From Brachycybe producta (Eukaryota; Arthropoda; Diplopoda; Playtdesmida; Andrognathidae), in contig JAUPFP010000177.1 in the NCBI GenBank assembly GCA_036925085.1, positions 43,176 to 107,175 on the forward strand: DNA of 64,000 bases, given 5' to 3'. Of this stretch, positions 1 to 12,003 are shown piece after piece. Positions within the stretch are counted from its first letter, which is position 1, and each line of letters begins with the position of its first letter. The position numbers and the translations under genes were made by a program. Under the pieces are notes generated by a model, which made no database searches, was not told the origin of the DNA, and saw only the letters and a list, made by a program, of their open reading frames with translations.

Positions 1-901
1 TATGGAATTGACGTCAGTCACACTGCTGGATAAATCGATGAATAACGGAATGAGCGAGCATATTATTTACACATGAGATATATTCTGTGGTTCCTAAGAT
101 CCCCCCCCCCTTTCACGAACTACTGTTGGTTGTCGAGTTCGATTGCAAAATGTAGTCGGCTTGTCGCCAAAACCGACCACTCGAGTAAACTTTTTATACA
201 GTTCACTCAACAATACTAGGACTACTTTCCAACCACCGCAGTCGACACGAGTGATCGGTTTTGGCTACGAGCCCAACTACATTTTGCAGTCGAACTCGAC
301 CGCCAAGTGTTTCGTGTGAAAATGGTCTTAAACTTCGTCAGGAAAACTTCATTCCTGAACAATATTACGATCAAATTCAAAATTGTTTACAATACTAGAA
401 TAGTAAAAGATTATGCAGAAAGTTTTTACTTGAAAATATCTTTAAAATTTTTTTAGTGTAGTTTGAAACATTATTCGTTTTCAGATTTTTTTCATCAACA
501 TTTTTTCATGAAAATTATTTTCACCTTTTTTTTCAAACTGTCATAAAAAAAGTTCATTTTGAAAGATAACATCATCATGAAAAACTTTTTAGCTATTCTA
601 GTTTATAAAACATGCACTTCGAATTTCATTTTAATGTCTCTTCTAAAAAAAGTTTGCTTGAAGACCCCCCCCCCCCCCCCCCCGGTAACCATATTCAGCC
701 TCTTTAATTATTGAAATCAAATTTATTTTTATGTCCTTAACCTGGGTACCGTTTAATTCCACTAAACCTAATTAACTTGAATACATTTAGTTCAAGTGTG
801 GTTTCAAAAGACCTATGTTTTTCCTGTTACGATTTTCTTCCTGTTTCTGGGACAAGGACGTTCCATAATAAAACAACATCGGATCAGTGAAAAATACAAA
901 A
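1..901. other. AT-rich intergenic DNA with a foldback at 127-305
   Basis: No coding sequence recognised. Contains C-runs at 103-110 and 665-682 (poly-C, unstable in sequencing) and an inverted repeat, listed separately. Confidence 0.6.
127..305. repeat. Foldback (MITE-like) element
   Basis: Left arm 127-186 and right arm 245-305 are inverted copies over about 60 bases with several mismatches; both contain TGCAAAATGTAGT and CCAAAACCGA or its complement. The loop is about 58 bases. Confidence 0.65.
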
Positions 902-933
902 TCCTCTCTCTCTCTCTCTCTCTCTTTCTCCCT

Positions 934-971
<38 letters not shown>

Positions 972-1003
972 TTCTCCCTCTCCCTGTCTCTCTCTCTCTC
1001 TCT
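902..1003. repeat. (CT)n microsatellite
   Basis: About 100 bases of CT repeats interrupted by TTTCTCCC and TGTCT. It gives a spurious Leu-Ser frame. Confidence 0.9.
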
Positions 1004-3049
1004 CTTACAAAATATGGCCCGTTAGTTTACTTAGTTTGAATATCTTTCTTAATGGAGTTTATATATATATCTAGAGATTTGAAAAACAATGTTTTAAAGC
1101 TCTTTTACTTTAAATTGTGATGCGAATAAGATAACTAAACTCACAACAAACAACAAACAGTATTTAATTAGTTTTAAGAGAATCAACTCTGGTATATACT
1201 GTAGTCTCGACATGAGAGAAAGGAGCTACAGATTAAGTAAATCTCTTTTCGCTGTTTCTAATGAGGAAGTTCATTTGAATGAATCTACTTCTATATAAAA
1301 CCCTTTTTTTTCTCTCTCTGTAGAATGCAAATGCATTTTACTGATAATAATCTCATCACATAATATAGTTAGCATAACTATAATATTATCTAGTAGTAAG
1401 ACTACTTAGATGTTTTAATTACTGCAGACATGTTTTATGACATCATCGCCTGCCTGTGCTTAGTAATAACATTGCTATCAGCTTTTTTTTTCTTTCCCAG
1501 TGACACTTTGTGTTGAACTCTCAAAGAAACAATTACATTTTTCTGTATTTTCATTTTTTTTTAATTTAAACTTTTATTTACTGTTTACGACTTTTTCATA
1601 TTATGTTTTAGTATTCGTCTGTACTTATATTTTATTTTCATTTTAAGCTTTTTAAGAAACCTTCAAAAACTATCTAAATTGCAATTACACCTGCACTTTG
1701 CAAAAAATTCTTCCTTATTTCTCTCTCGATATATAATTTAATATTTCAGTTTGAAATCTTGACTGCGCAATGCAGTAAAGTAAAAGAAGAAATTTAATTA
1801 TGCATTTCATATTTTCTTTCTCTCTCTCTGTGTTTCTACCCCTTTTTTATTCCTCCATCCATATACCACCCCCTTCCCCCCGCATGAATCCGGTATTTTT
1901 CATCTGAAATGATTCCATTTTAAACGACTTTAGAGGGTATGGAGGTAGAGGCTAACTAATAGTGCTTCTAGGTAATGTGGTTGGATAATGCTGACGGGTA
2001 GAAAATGTTAATTTGATTTTCGAAGTGAATCTTTTTTTTTTGTAAGTCACGGCTAGTGCTCTACTACGCTCGTAAACTTTTACATAAAAAACTTTCTATA
2101 AAAAAGTTCATGAGTTTAACACTACCTTTGACTTAGAAATTAATCCCCTTAGGGAAGAATCATACATGCTGAAAAAAAATTCCACTGAATCTCACTTTGT
2201 ACAGGCATTTAAAAAGAAGCCCCATGTATCTTGTATGTGCTGGTGATTTTTCACCATGTGTGATCCATCCCTATGGCCTAATCAGTATCCAAGCATATTT
2301 TTTCCACTAGGTAGCTAGCTATGTGTTTAGTAAGCTGGAGAGTGGAAGACTTGTTATTTTGGTTTCCAGCCCAGTAATGCGCGGACACATCTCCGAGGAA
2401 GAAACTTTCTACTGGGGTCAGTAATAATTTGTCATACTGGATTGATAATGGAGTCATTATAAAACCACTAATAATCATGCTTGAACCAGTAAATATGTCT
2501 TACTATAGTACACACACACACACTGTGTTTTGAGACAACCTTTATGAGGAATAATATGCCAAATTCAAAACCACTAACAATCTGCTACAAACCATTAAGA
2601 TGAATTTATGAACAGCTGATTTTTTGAACTCTTGATTAGTCTGTCTTTTCAGAAAAAACGAAACTAAGAAACTTGAAAGTGTTTTAGAAGCTAGAAGGGT
2701 AGCTCACTCCAGGATATTTTCATTTTGGCGATAGTTCTTTCATGAGAGTAGCTGTCATGAAAGTTGCGACAGTTCACTCTCACAATAGCAACTGTCTCCA
2801 CGTCTTGAAGTAACGTGATAGTTCTGTCACATGACAGTATGACGTCTACTTCATAGATATCATTGAGTCAACAACAGTGTTGTCTCTCACTCCCTCCAGA
2901 AGCCAAATTTCCCTACAAAGTGGATATTTCCCTACAAGCGGTCACACAACAACTATTACTATCGCGACAGTACTATCCAACTATCTATAGTCAAACGAGA
3001 TAGTGTGATAGTGCTATCTCGCAACAGTGTTATAGTGACTATCACGTGG
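1004..3049. other. AT-rich intergenic DNA
   Basis: No gene recognised. 2483-2560 shares a dispersed motif with 54655-54745 (ACCAGTAAATAT-TCTTA and GTGTTTTG-GACAACCTTTAT). 2640-2710 carries the TTTTAGAAGCTAGAA form of the window-wide repeat. 2720-3049 is dense in ATAGT and ACTAT words around GCGA/TCGC, leading into the hairpin at 3050. Confidence 0.5.
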
Positions 3050-3121
3050 TTTTCACGATGATAGTTCTCGCGATAGTTGCTCTCATGACAGCAACTATCG
3101 TGACAACTATCATCGTGAAAA
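3050..3121. repeat. 72-bp near-perfect palindrome
   Basis: TTTTCACGATGATAGTT at the left end returns as AACTATCATCGTGAAAA at the right end, and the centre GTTGCTCTCATGACAGCAAC continues the symmetry. Only a few positions break it. It would extrude as a long hairpin. Confidence 0.85.
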
Positions 3122-4682
3122 CGGGGCTTAAAATAAAACTTTTTATATGAGTTTGAAAATGACTCAACTTTAAGTAGATGAAGCTTAACAGATGATATTT
3201 TTTTTAATTTTTGGCTATAAAAAGTTTATCAATATATATTATTTCTAGCTGAGACTCGGTAATAGCACTAGCCTCGACTTCCAAGCTTCACCGTCGTTTG
3301 AAATGGAATCACTTGAGATGGAAAGTGTACAGCAGCCATGAATCCAACCCATTTATCCCTATGTTTTTGATGAATTCGAATTGGATTAAGTCCAAATTGT
3401 TAGTGGTATTTTCCATTGAAGGAATATTTTGACGAAGAAGGCGGAGAGAGAGAGAGAGAGAGAAATATGTGGCTCTCAAAAAATATTACTCAGTTATTTG
3501 AATGACTTCCTTCTTTCTTACAGAGTTTCTATCTTTGTTTATTGTGTCCTTCTGGCTTTTGACATATACATTCTTAATAATAATAATTATAGGTTATATA
3601 TAATGTACATATTGCTTTTACTACTAACTACTAGTTTTACTACTAACTACTACTATTATAAGCATAAGATGATAAAAGATATTCTTGATTACACAAATGT
3701 AATTTTCTGAGTCTTAAGTTTAGTAAACTTAAAATCAAACTTAATGAAATTATATTCAGTGAATACAAAACGACCAATAATTTGTTTCTCTCTCTCTCTT
3801 CCCCCCCCCCCCCGAGGGGCCCTTTTTACCATCTCAATCCGTCCTCCTCCTCCTACTAATTTGAAATTATATGACTACATTTGACGTCATAGAAAGCCAA
3901 AAACCTATATTTCACATATGGCCCACCATACATAACATACCCACTTTACTCTTATTACTATAAATCTCATGTTTTTCTTTCTTATTTTTGCATAGAAGGC
4001 AACTTATTTCTTTGAAGCCTTTTCTCTCTCTCTCTCTTTTAAGAATATGAAAGAATATCAGGTCACGCATGCGCACTGTGCATTTCTCCCCCCCACCATC
4101 AACTTTTTCCCTACCAATCCTCCCTACCTCCCCTTTCATTTTTCCCTATTTTCTGTGATCTATAAATAAATCATTGATACCATCAAGCTGTCTCCATTGG
4201 ATCCATCCACTCTTTTGTGTCTTTCTTTGCCATGGGTACCACACAACACCGTACTACTTGTCTATACTTATACTGTAGTATACAGTATATATATGGTACT
4301 AAGAGTGATAAAATTATAGACGTCATTGTTACTTGCTTTCTAGCAAACAACAAAACACGAAGTAGAAGAGAGAGAAAAAAACCTCAAAAGACATCAATCG
4401 CTTCATTTAAAAATCTTTCCACGAACAAAAAAAAACAACAAACTACGAGCATATATCAGAATAAAAACCTTCATTTGAGTCATTTGTTTTCTTCTACTTC
4501 TCTCCCCCCCCCTCTATATATTTTCGTTTAACTGAATGTTTTTTTTTTTCGGGGGTAAAGGAACCTTTTTTTTCTAAAGCATCGTTTCCACTTGTATTCA
4601 TGAGTCTTGGAAACGTTTTTAATAAAAATAATACATGTTGCAGACTTAAATAAATTCACATTTTAGTGATGTATTCAAGGGT
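3122..4682. other. Gene-free AT-rich stretch
   Basis: Short GA/CT runs at 3443-3464, 3786-3800 and 4022-4040, plus TA-rich stretches. Open frames here are short and of low-complexity composition. No gene seen. Confidence 0.5.
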
Positions 4683-4895
4683 GAGGAGGTCCAAAACTAT
4701 GGGGCGCCGTTTGGAAAAATATAAAATCATTTTCTTATATATATATTTCGTTTTCTTACTTATATTTTTTAAAATTGTCTTACATATATTTTTTTTATAT
4801 TTTTATATATATGTAAGAAAATAAAAAAAAAATATATGTAAAAAAATGATTTTATATTTTCCCAAACGGCGCCCCATACAAAACGGGCCTCCCTC
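4683..4895. repeat. Foldback MITE, about 213 bp
   Basis: GAGGAGGTCC near 4684 and GGGCCTCCCTC near 4895 are the outer ends. Both arms hold GGGGCGCCGTTTGG or its complement followed by AAAATATAAAATCATTTT, so about 65 bases per arm pair, with an AT-rich loop. Confidence 0.75.
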
Positions 4896-5111
4896 ATATA
4901 TTTATATGCGCCCTGAGTGATGATTTTTAACTTTTTGCACATTTGTTTATATTTTGTGTTCTTGGAACAGGCGCTTGCAACATGAGCCCAGCAATATTTT
5001 AATTGCTTTTGTAGCATTTTTTAGTCTGTTTAAAGTTGTAAACAAAGTACTTCTTGTCAATCCCATGTTGCGCAGATTCATATATACATGTATATACAGA
5101 CTTATTATATA

Positions 5112-5290
5112 GGGCCTTGGCACACAGACTATCTTTGGTGGTCTATTTCGACTGTCAAATGTTGTCCATAGGTGGCTGGTCTGTGGTTATGTATTGATGA
5201 AATGGAAATAAGCCAGACTTTGGCACTCAACACAACTTCATTTTGCAGTTTAAATCGGCCACCAAAAATTGGTCTATGGGCCAAAGGCCC
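5112..5290. repeat. Foldback MITE with GGCCTTTGGC-like ends
   Basis: Left arm 5112-5160 (GGGCCTTGGCACACAGAC, TTTGGTGGTC) and right arm 5240-5290 (GGCCACCAAAAATTGGTCTA, GGGCCAAAGGCCC) are inverted relatives. The inner TGCAAAATG-type word is shared with the 127-305 element, so the two may be one family. Confidence 0.65.
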
Positions 5291-5552
5291 ATAAGTGGAA
5301 ACGTACCTTTGTCTAAACTAAACAAAAGTATTCATTTACATTGCATTTCTTTCTTCTTTGTGTTCTTTAAATGGGCATTCTATTTTTTTGTATTATAATT
5401 TAGAATCACATCTGTTTTTGTGTTGCATATGGTTTTAGTGACATTTTAATTCTCATTTCATCAAAAGGATTCTTTCATTTTCATATCGTGTGGTGCAGGT
5501 AAAATGTCTCAATCTCGAGAAACCTCAAAAGCTCGAAGCATTATGTTATGAA

Positions 5553-5820
5553 CAGCTAGCTGACTTTTGAACTCTTGGTTATTCAGGGGCTACTTTTTCA
5601 GAAGAGCAACACTAAAGAGAAATTGAAAGCGTGTTAGAAACTAGAATGGTAGTTGAATCACTTAATATGACATTTTTATACTGATAAAGCTTATTTTAAA
5701 AGATATTATCGTGAAATTATCCTTAAGTGATTGAACTGCCTTTCTAGTTTCTAAAACACTTTCAAGTTTCTTTTAATTTTGCTTCTGAACGATAAAATAA
5801 CCAGAGTTCTAGAGGCTTTC
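5553..5820. repeat. Foldback copy of the TTTTAGAAACTAGAA dispersed family
   Basis: Left arm has GAAAGCGTGTTAGAAACTAG then TGGTAGTTGAATCACTTAA; the right arm is the inverted form (TTAAGTGATTGAACTGCC, TTCTAGTTTCTAAAACACTT). A partial copy follows at 5880-6140. Relatives are listed at 50580, 51740 and 55790. Confidence 0.75.
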
Positions 5821-6140
5821 ACACTACGAAACCACTCGGGTTTTTTATAAGAAGCCATTGCAAAAAAAAAATGTGAATCACGAACAACGGAATGACGAGA
5901 AACTGAAAGTGTTTTACAAACTAGAAAAGTAAATGAATCACTATTGAAACTATTTTAATTGCTGACATTTTTAAAAATTGAACTTTTTTTAAATTCTCAA
6001 TTTTTCTTTTTCACTTTTAATTTAAAATATAAAATTTAACAATTTTCAAACTATCACAAAGTTCTTTTTTTTAAAAAAAATTATACAAGATTGAATCAAT
6101 CTTCTAGTATGTAAAACCCTTTCAAGTTTTCCTAAAGTTG

Positions 6141-6859
6141 TTTTGTTTTAAGAAAGAAAACGCAGAGTATTCAGAGCTCCTGTGTAGGCTTAACTTAATT
6201 ACAATACAAATACAGCAGCGTTTAACGATAGTCCATTGTATTTAAAATAGCAGACATTTTACTTGCACCATCTAGTATTTTAGAACAGTTTTTATCGCGT
6301 ATTAAAAGAGTTGTGGGTGGTAGACTCAAGTGATTGATGACCAACACTTTTACCTCCCATTTTTAGCATAAGATAATATTATTATCCTCGCCTTAAGTCT
6401 TTTTCTTACAATCTCATTTTTCTTTTCTTCTTTATTTAAGTAACTGTTTTTTTTTTTTTTGTAATTAGCACATTCTTAAACACTGCATTTATTATGCAAA
6501 TGTGGCTGCTGCGGCGGCGACGGCCTTTCTTTTGTTATCCTTTTAAACTCGCGGTGACACTCAGACATTACTGCATGCATGCATGCATCGGAAGCAAAAC
6601 TGAATTCTTCTCTTACGGTAAATAACTTTTTAGAACTTTTACATTAAAGAATGTTGAAATAATAATGATAGTTCATTGCCCTTTTAATGTTATTTGGTTG
6701 AAAAAAGGAAACAATTTTAATGAGTCTTCTTACCATTAATTAAGTATTAATGGACGATAAAATTTCCTCTGTTTTTCTTTTCATCTTCATAAGTTAACAT
6801 CTTCATAATAAACGTCCAAAAACTGTTTTAAAAAGTTTCTTATGCATAACGTTGGCTTG
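6141..6859. other. AT-rich intergenic DNA
   Basis: A GC-richer spot near 6508-6530 (GCTGCTGCGGCGGCGACGGC) and GCATGCATGCATGCATCG at 6573-6590 stand out; neither is part of a recognisable gene. Confidence 0.5.
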
Positions 6860-7420
6860 CAGTGATTGCCTACTTTCAGGAGACGTTCAGATTTTGCTTT
6901 TCTTCAACAGTTTCGCGTATTTTAATAAATGTTAGCACATATTTGTCCTTATTGTTCATTTTTCGGTTATTTTGTTATTTTTTTTTTTATAAATAAATGT
7001 AAAATGTATTTTTTTTATAAAAAATTACAAATAACATTTTCAAAAACCTTATTGCTAACAGTGATTGCCTACTTTCAAGAGAAACTCTGCGGAAACCCCG
7101 ATTTTTCATTTTTCCATCCCCGTCCCCACCTAGAGTTTCGTATTTAAATACACATTTAGCAAATATTTGTCCATATTGTCCAGCTTTTTCGGTTATTTTC
7201 TTCATAAATATATTTTTGTGTAAGACATTTTCTATTGCTTTAATTGTTGCTTTCAGTGATTGCCTACCTTCAGGATACAATTAGATATTTCTTTTTTCTT
7301 AAAAAAAACAAGCTCTCAAATTCTCACCTTTTTATTAATAGAATTATTTAATTAAGAACCATATGTTGAACAGTTTTATAGTTGAATAAGTTTATAGCAA
7401 ATATTTGTCCATATTTAAGG
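6860..7420. repeat. Tandem repeat, about 195-200 bp unit, nearly three copies
   Basis: CAGTGATTGCCTAC begins units at 6860, 7059 and 7254. Each has an AGCA-ATATTTGTCC-TATT word about 70-100 bases later and a TTTCGGTTATTTT block in the first two. Short frames inside are by-products. Confidence 0.75.
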
Positions 7421-7599
7421 CTTATTTTTTTTTGTCAGTTTTTCTTACTATTTCCCTTTTTGGAATTTTTTATTGTTGTTGTTGTTATTTCCTTCTTTTT
7501 CTCCAAGATATTAATCCAAATAAATTTCTTATTGGTGGAGGCGTTTTTTGTTTGAACCAAATTAATATTATTTCCATTAGATTAATTATTGTTATCCAG

Positions 7600-7711
7600 G
7601 CATCATAAAATGGATGAGTGGAGCAAATATAATGAACGTAACGATGCCGAGACAAAGTACGGAAAAGATGGCTGTGTTTGCCCGTTCGCACCACCATTCC
7701 TCACGGACTAA
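7600..7711 (+). CDS. Candidate terminal exon, unknown gene
   Basis: After an acceptor-like GTTATCCAG ending at 7599, the frame reads HHKMDEWSKYNERNDAETKY, then GKDGCVCPFAPPFLTD and a TAA at 7709-7711. Codon use and local GC are more gene-like than the surrounding poly-T DNA, and the peptide is not low complexity. I do not recognise the family and could not find upstream exons on this strand. It could equally be a chance frame. Confidence 0.3.
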
Positions 7712-8116
7712 ACCGTCCTCCTCAACGTCGTCTATAGTCGGCGATTCCGTCATACACTTTGTTTTAAAAAAGGTCCAAACCTCACATCAACTTTTTTTTT
7801 TTGGTTTTTAAAACAAACCTTTTTTTTTTTTTTGCTTTAAGACCACACTATGACATAAAAACCACTACCAAAATCATCATAAGTGTCACTACCATTTCAA
7901 ATATAACTTAATTACTTTTTTTAAAGTAAAACTTATCGTTAAATCTAATCATTATATTAATGATGATGATAGAAGTTATTCTAGTTTCTAAAAGAAGAGA
8001 AATTTTGTTTTCTCTCCTTCTTGATGTTCCCCTCTTCTCACTGTGTGAATGTCTCTTCTGTGAAACCACTTCACTGACTGTGATTTTTACAAAATTTTCA
8101 AGAGACTTGTTTTGTG

Positions 8117-8149
<33 letters not shown>

Positions 8150-9640
8150 ATCTGTGTTTGTGTGTGATGAAATAAAAGTCCCTGAAAAAAAATGAAAGCA
8201 GGTGGCGTTGTAGGTTCTTTCTCTTCTCGCTCTCTCTCCCCCTTCCTCCTCTCTCTCTCCCTTCCTCCTCTCTCTCTCTCTCCCTTCCTCCTCTTTCTTT
8301 CCCTTCCTCCTCTCTCTCTTTCTCTCTGTCCTCCCTCTCTCTCTCTCTTTCCCTCCTCTCTCTCTCCCTCCCTCTCCTCTCTCTCTCCCTCCCTCTCCTC
8401 TCTCTCTCATATATAAAGTACTTCAAAAAACTATTCGATCATTTTATACACGATTCCACTCTCTCTCTCTCTCCTATATCCCCCCCTCCTTCAAACTTGA
8501 TTGCAAATACATTCTCAGTTTGGCAACATCATAAAAAAAATCCTCCCAAAAAAAAAAGACTTTTCTTTTGACGATACTTTTCAAACGGAAAGAAAAAAAG
8601 CGACGGAAAAAAGGGAGAGAGAGAGATTTTTTTTAGCTATTTTCTTCTTCTTCCACCCACCTTCCCATTTATTCCATTTGCCTCAATTCATTTACTAAGA
8701 ACCTCTCTCATTTTTATTTCTCTCTCTCTCTCTCTCGTTTCTTATGAAAAGGGAGAGAAGATTCACCAAAATAAAAAAGGGGTACCCAAAATGAAAAAAA
8801 AAGAGGAAAGAATTGGGTGATAAAAACAGAGCAGTTATCTTTATCTATCTCATCATATCAACGGCAATATCTCATAATATTAACAAGTCTTACATTCATA
8901 AAAATGAAAATTTATTAGCATGTTGAAGTAGTTGTCATTGTAGATTATCATTTATTACTGATGCTTGTAGAGAGAAATATATATTAGTAGTAAAAGGAGG
9001 GGGGGGGGGAGAGGACACACATAGGATGGATTACATTAATATACAGGGTGTTTCTTACTGAAAAGGAAACACTTGTTTACAACAAAATCCTTATAAAACA
9101 ATTTTAAGAAGAAAACTAGGAAATTTTGAAACCTTCGAAAGCAAAGAATTTTTTTCAAACCTTTTTTTACAAAAATTTACTCAAGAAAACAGGAATTTTT
9201 TTTTATATGTCGAAACTATGTGGTTGTGTCTCATTATAGAAAGAAATTAAGACTGTCATATATAGTTCATAAAACCATGTAACAATCGCAAAAGTAAATT
9301 ACAAAACATCATTATGACAATTATTGTCATTATACTGTCATTGACATCGCCATCTAATGATTATTAAAGAAATAAAAGCTACAATATTCGTGGTATTTCT
9401 TTCCAAATGTATTTAAGACTATGAAATTCTCTTGTTGCAAACACAACTGGTACTTCTGTTTTAGGACTAATCCAATTTGACAATAATGTCTAAACCTTGT
9501 CTAAATTACAACTACTTATCATTGGGAATTGTCCCCCTGTCACATGGCTCCTGAGCTGACTTGACTAGTGTACAACATAAAATGACTGCCATAAAACATT
9601 AAGCGTACAAGATTCAGTGACATCGTAAGGTATGACTGAC
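7712..9640. other. Microsatellite-rich gene-free stretch
   Basis: CT tracts at 8121-8149, 8220-8408, 8459-8472 and 8726-8740, GA at 8611-8624, poly-T runs, and G-run at 8998-9010. The CT tract at 8220-8408 reads open in several frames on both strands purely through composition. Confidence 0.6.
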
Positions 9641-9679
9641 TATCATAATTTCATGAGTTTTTCACTAATGAAGAAGCCC

Positions 9680-10150
9680 CATTGGTTTTGATGTTCAGGG
9701 TGCAACGTTTTCTTCTTGAATTTGTACCTTAAGCCCTCATTTGTTACAGTTGGGTGGAGACGGTAAGGGTGGATGGGGAGAATAGGAACAAATTTAAAAA
9801 GGAAACTAGCTACTTGAACTTTAAATTTGAAAGCCTCGAAAGCAAGGTTCCAAATCAATTCAACACAATCTTCTGTATGTTGAAGCTCGGATTTGAAGGT
9901 TTCAGTTCAAATGCAACGTTTTCTTCTAGATCACGAACCGAGTTTTAAGCAAGAGAAATGAAAAGTTGTCACTTGAAGTCCAAATTTGAAAAGCCTTGTA
10001 ACAACAATGTTTCCAAAACTTGACCAAAAGGTACTCAAATTGTAAACAGAATTTTATGTGTTGCAGCTCAGTTTTTGTGGGTTGAAGGTGTGCCATTTTT
10101 TTTCTTCTTGAATTTGTGCCTTAAACCCTGATTTGGAAGTTCAGTTCGAT
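9680..10150. repeat. Degenerate tandem repeat, about 190 bp unit
   Basis: GCAACGTTTTCTTCT occurs near 9702 and 9912 and a related TGCCATTTTTTTTCTTCTTG near 10091; GAATTTGT-CCTTAA-CCCT follows in the first and third. AGCCTCGAAAGCAAGG and AAGCCTTGTAACAACAATG mark the intervening parts. Confidence 0.5.
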
Positions 10151-10207
10151 GAAGAAGTTGAGGAGGTTTTTTTTTTCATCATGAAATTGAGGGAAAAAAG
10201 AAATATG

Positions 10208-10413
10208 TCGAGAGAGAGAGAGAGAGAGAGAGAAAGATAGAGAGAGAGAGAGAAAGATAGAGAGAGAGAACGAGAGAGAAAATGAGAGAACGAACGAGAG
10301 AGCGAGAGAGAGAGAACAAAAAAATGAGAGAGAGAACGAGAGAGAGAAAATGGGAGAATGAGAGAGAACGAGAAAGAGAGAGAAAGAGAGAGAATGAGAG
10401 AGAGAAAGAGAAC
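10208..10413. repeat. (GA)n microsatellite with GAACGAGAGA variants
   Basis: About 200 purine-rich bases on the plus strand. The Ser-Leu frames on the minus strand are artefacts. Confidence 0.9.
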
Positions 10414-10946
10414 GAGCTCTAACCGAAGTATTGAGAGTAACATTTAGATGACGTTCACAAAAAAAAGATGAATAGTTTTCAATTTCCTTTTTTTCCGACA
10501 ACAATAATAAATAATAAGACTAAAATATGTTGTAATCATATTTTTAGATAGGAATTCTTTAAATATAAAAAAATGCTATGTTTGTCTTTTTTTTTTAAAC
10601 AATTTCTAAGTCGATGAGACCACTTACGAATGCTGTTTTTTTTCTTCTTTTCTTTAAATAACACATGAAATTTATAGAAATGCATTTTTTTGTTCTCGAT
10701 TTTTTGTTGTTGTCATTGTTGTTCGATTTTTTTTTTATAAAAATTTACTAAAAAAAACTTTCAAAAATCTCAGTCACTTTCCGTCTAATGCACATAGAAT
10801 GTTATGAAAAGCAAACACAGTAAAAGAAGAAAAAAAAAAAAACGAACGAACGAACCACGGAACAAAAAAAAAAAAATCTGAACCGGGAACTAATGTCGGA
10901 CATGCATAGTTCCGATAATCAAAAAATTCATGTAATCGAACTTCCA

Positions 10947-11768
10947 TTAAGAGACTACACATCACAAAATAACTTCGAAAAATCTCCACAAAGAGCGCTA
11001 GCATTGTTTTTCTATTGAGCCCATAGACCCATTGTTAAAGAAAAAACGTTAATTATTCAAATACACAGCAGTCGCGGCGGCAATATGTTTATTTTTCATA
11101 TTTAAATTTGTCCAATTTTGATGGTTCAAAGTGCAATGTGCACTTTAAATATATGCTGATCGAGTGATAGAATGACAAAATAATGGTAAGTGTGGTTATA
11201 TTAAAAAAAAAAAACTATTTCAAAATCACGAATTTCTAACTCTTATGTTAAACTCCATTGAGAACGCGCTCGTAAACAAAAAAATCATCCATTAAAATGC
11301 TCGTAAAAATACCTAAAAATAATTTTTAAAAACCGCAATTAAACCACAGTGAAGCCAACACATTGGCGCACGTGCTGATTTTTTTCTGCTTTTTTAAAAT
11401 TATTTTTAGGTATTTTTACCAGCATTTTAATGGATTTTTTTTGCTTAGGAGCGCATGCTCAATGGAGTTTAACATAAAGAGTTAGAAATTCACGATTTTG
11501 AAATACTTTTTAATAACAGAACCGCACTTCCCAATTTTTTGTCATTCTATCACTCGATCAGCATATATATTTAAAGTGCACGTTGCACTTTGAAAAATTA
11601 AAATTGGACAAATTTAAACATGAAAAATGAACATATTTCCGCGACTGTGTGTATGTTAAAAACTAACGTTTCTTCTTTAAAATTGGGATCTATGGGTTCA
11701 ATAGAAAAACGATGATAGCGCTCTTTGTGGAGATTTTTCGAAGTAATTTTGCGATGTAGCCTCTTAAA
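10947..11768. repeat. Large foldback element, about 820 bp
   Basis: Left arm about 10947-11332 and right arm about 11389-11768 are inverted copies: TTAAGAGACTACACATC at one end, GATGTAGCCTCTTAA at the other. Shared inner words include CAAAGAGCGCTA, AAGTGCAATGTGCACTTTAA, CTGATCGAGTGATAGAATGA and CATTAAAATGCTCG. Identity is imperfect with small indels. There is no ORF in the loop. Confidence 0.8.
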
Positions 11769-12003
11769 GAAAAATACTTGTTCGTTCTTTTTCATATTAA
11801 AAAACGGTTTTAGTTGCCCAGAGCATAATTCTTTTTTTGTTTCCTTACTTTGTTTTCATTTTAAAGTTTCATTATATTGACTTTTGATTTATAGACTTAG
11901 ACGTTTCTTTTATAAAAGCCTAAATTTGATCAAGATATTTTTTTAATGTTGTTTGATATAGAACACAATCGAAATCTAAAAGTCTATATATATATACTTT
12001 TAG

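Noticed and set aside
8087..8426. Arg/Glu-rich minus-strand and Ser/Leu-rich plus-strand frames
   Set aside because: Translations of an interrupted CT/GA microsatellite; open in several frames at once.
10121..10504. Ser-Leu-rich frames that look like membrane protein
   Set aside because: Arise from the GA microsatellite at 10208-10413.
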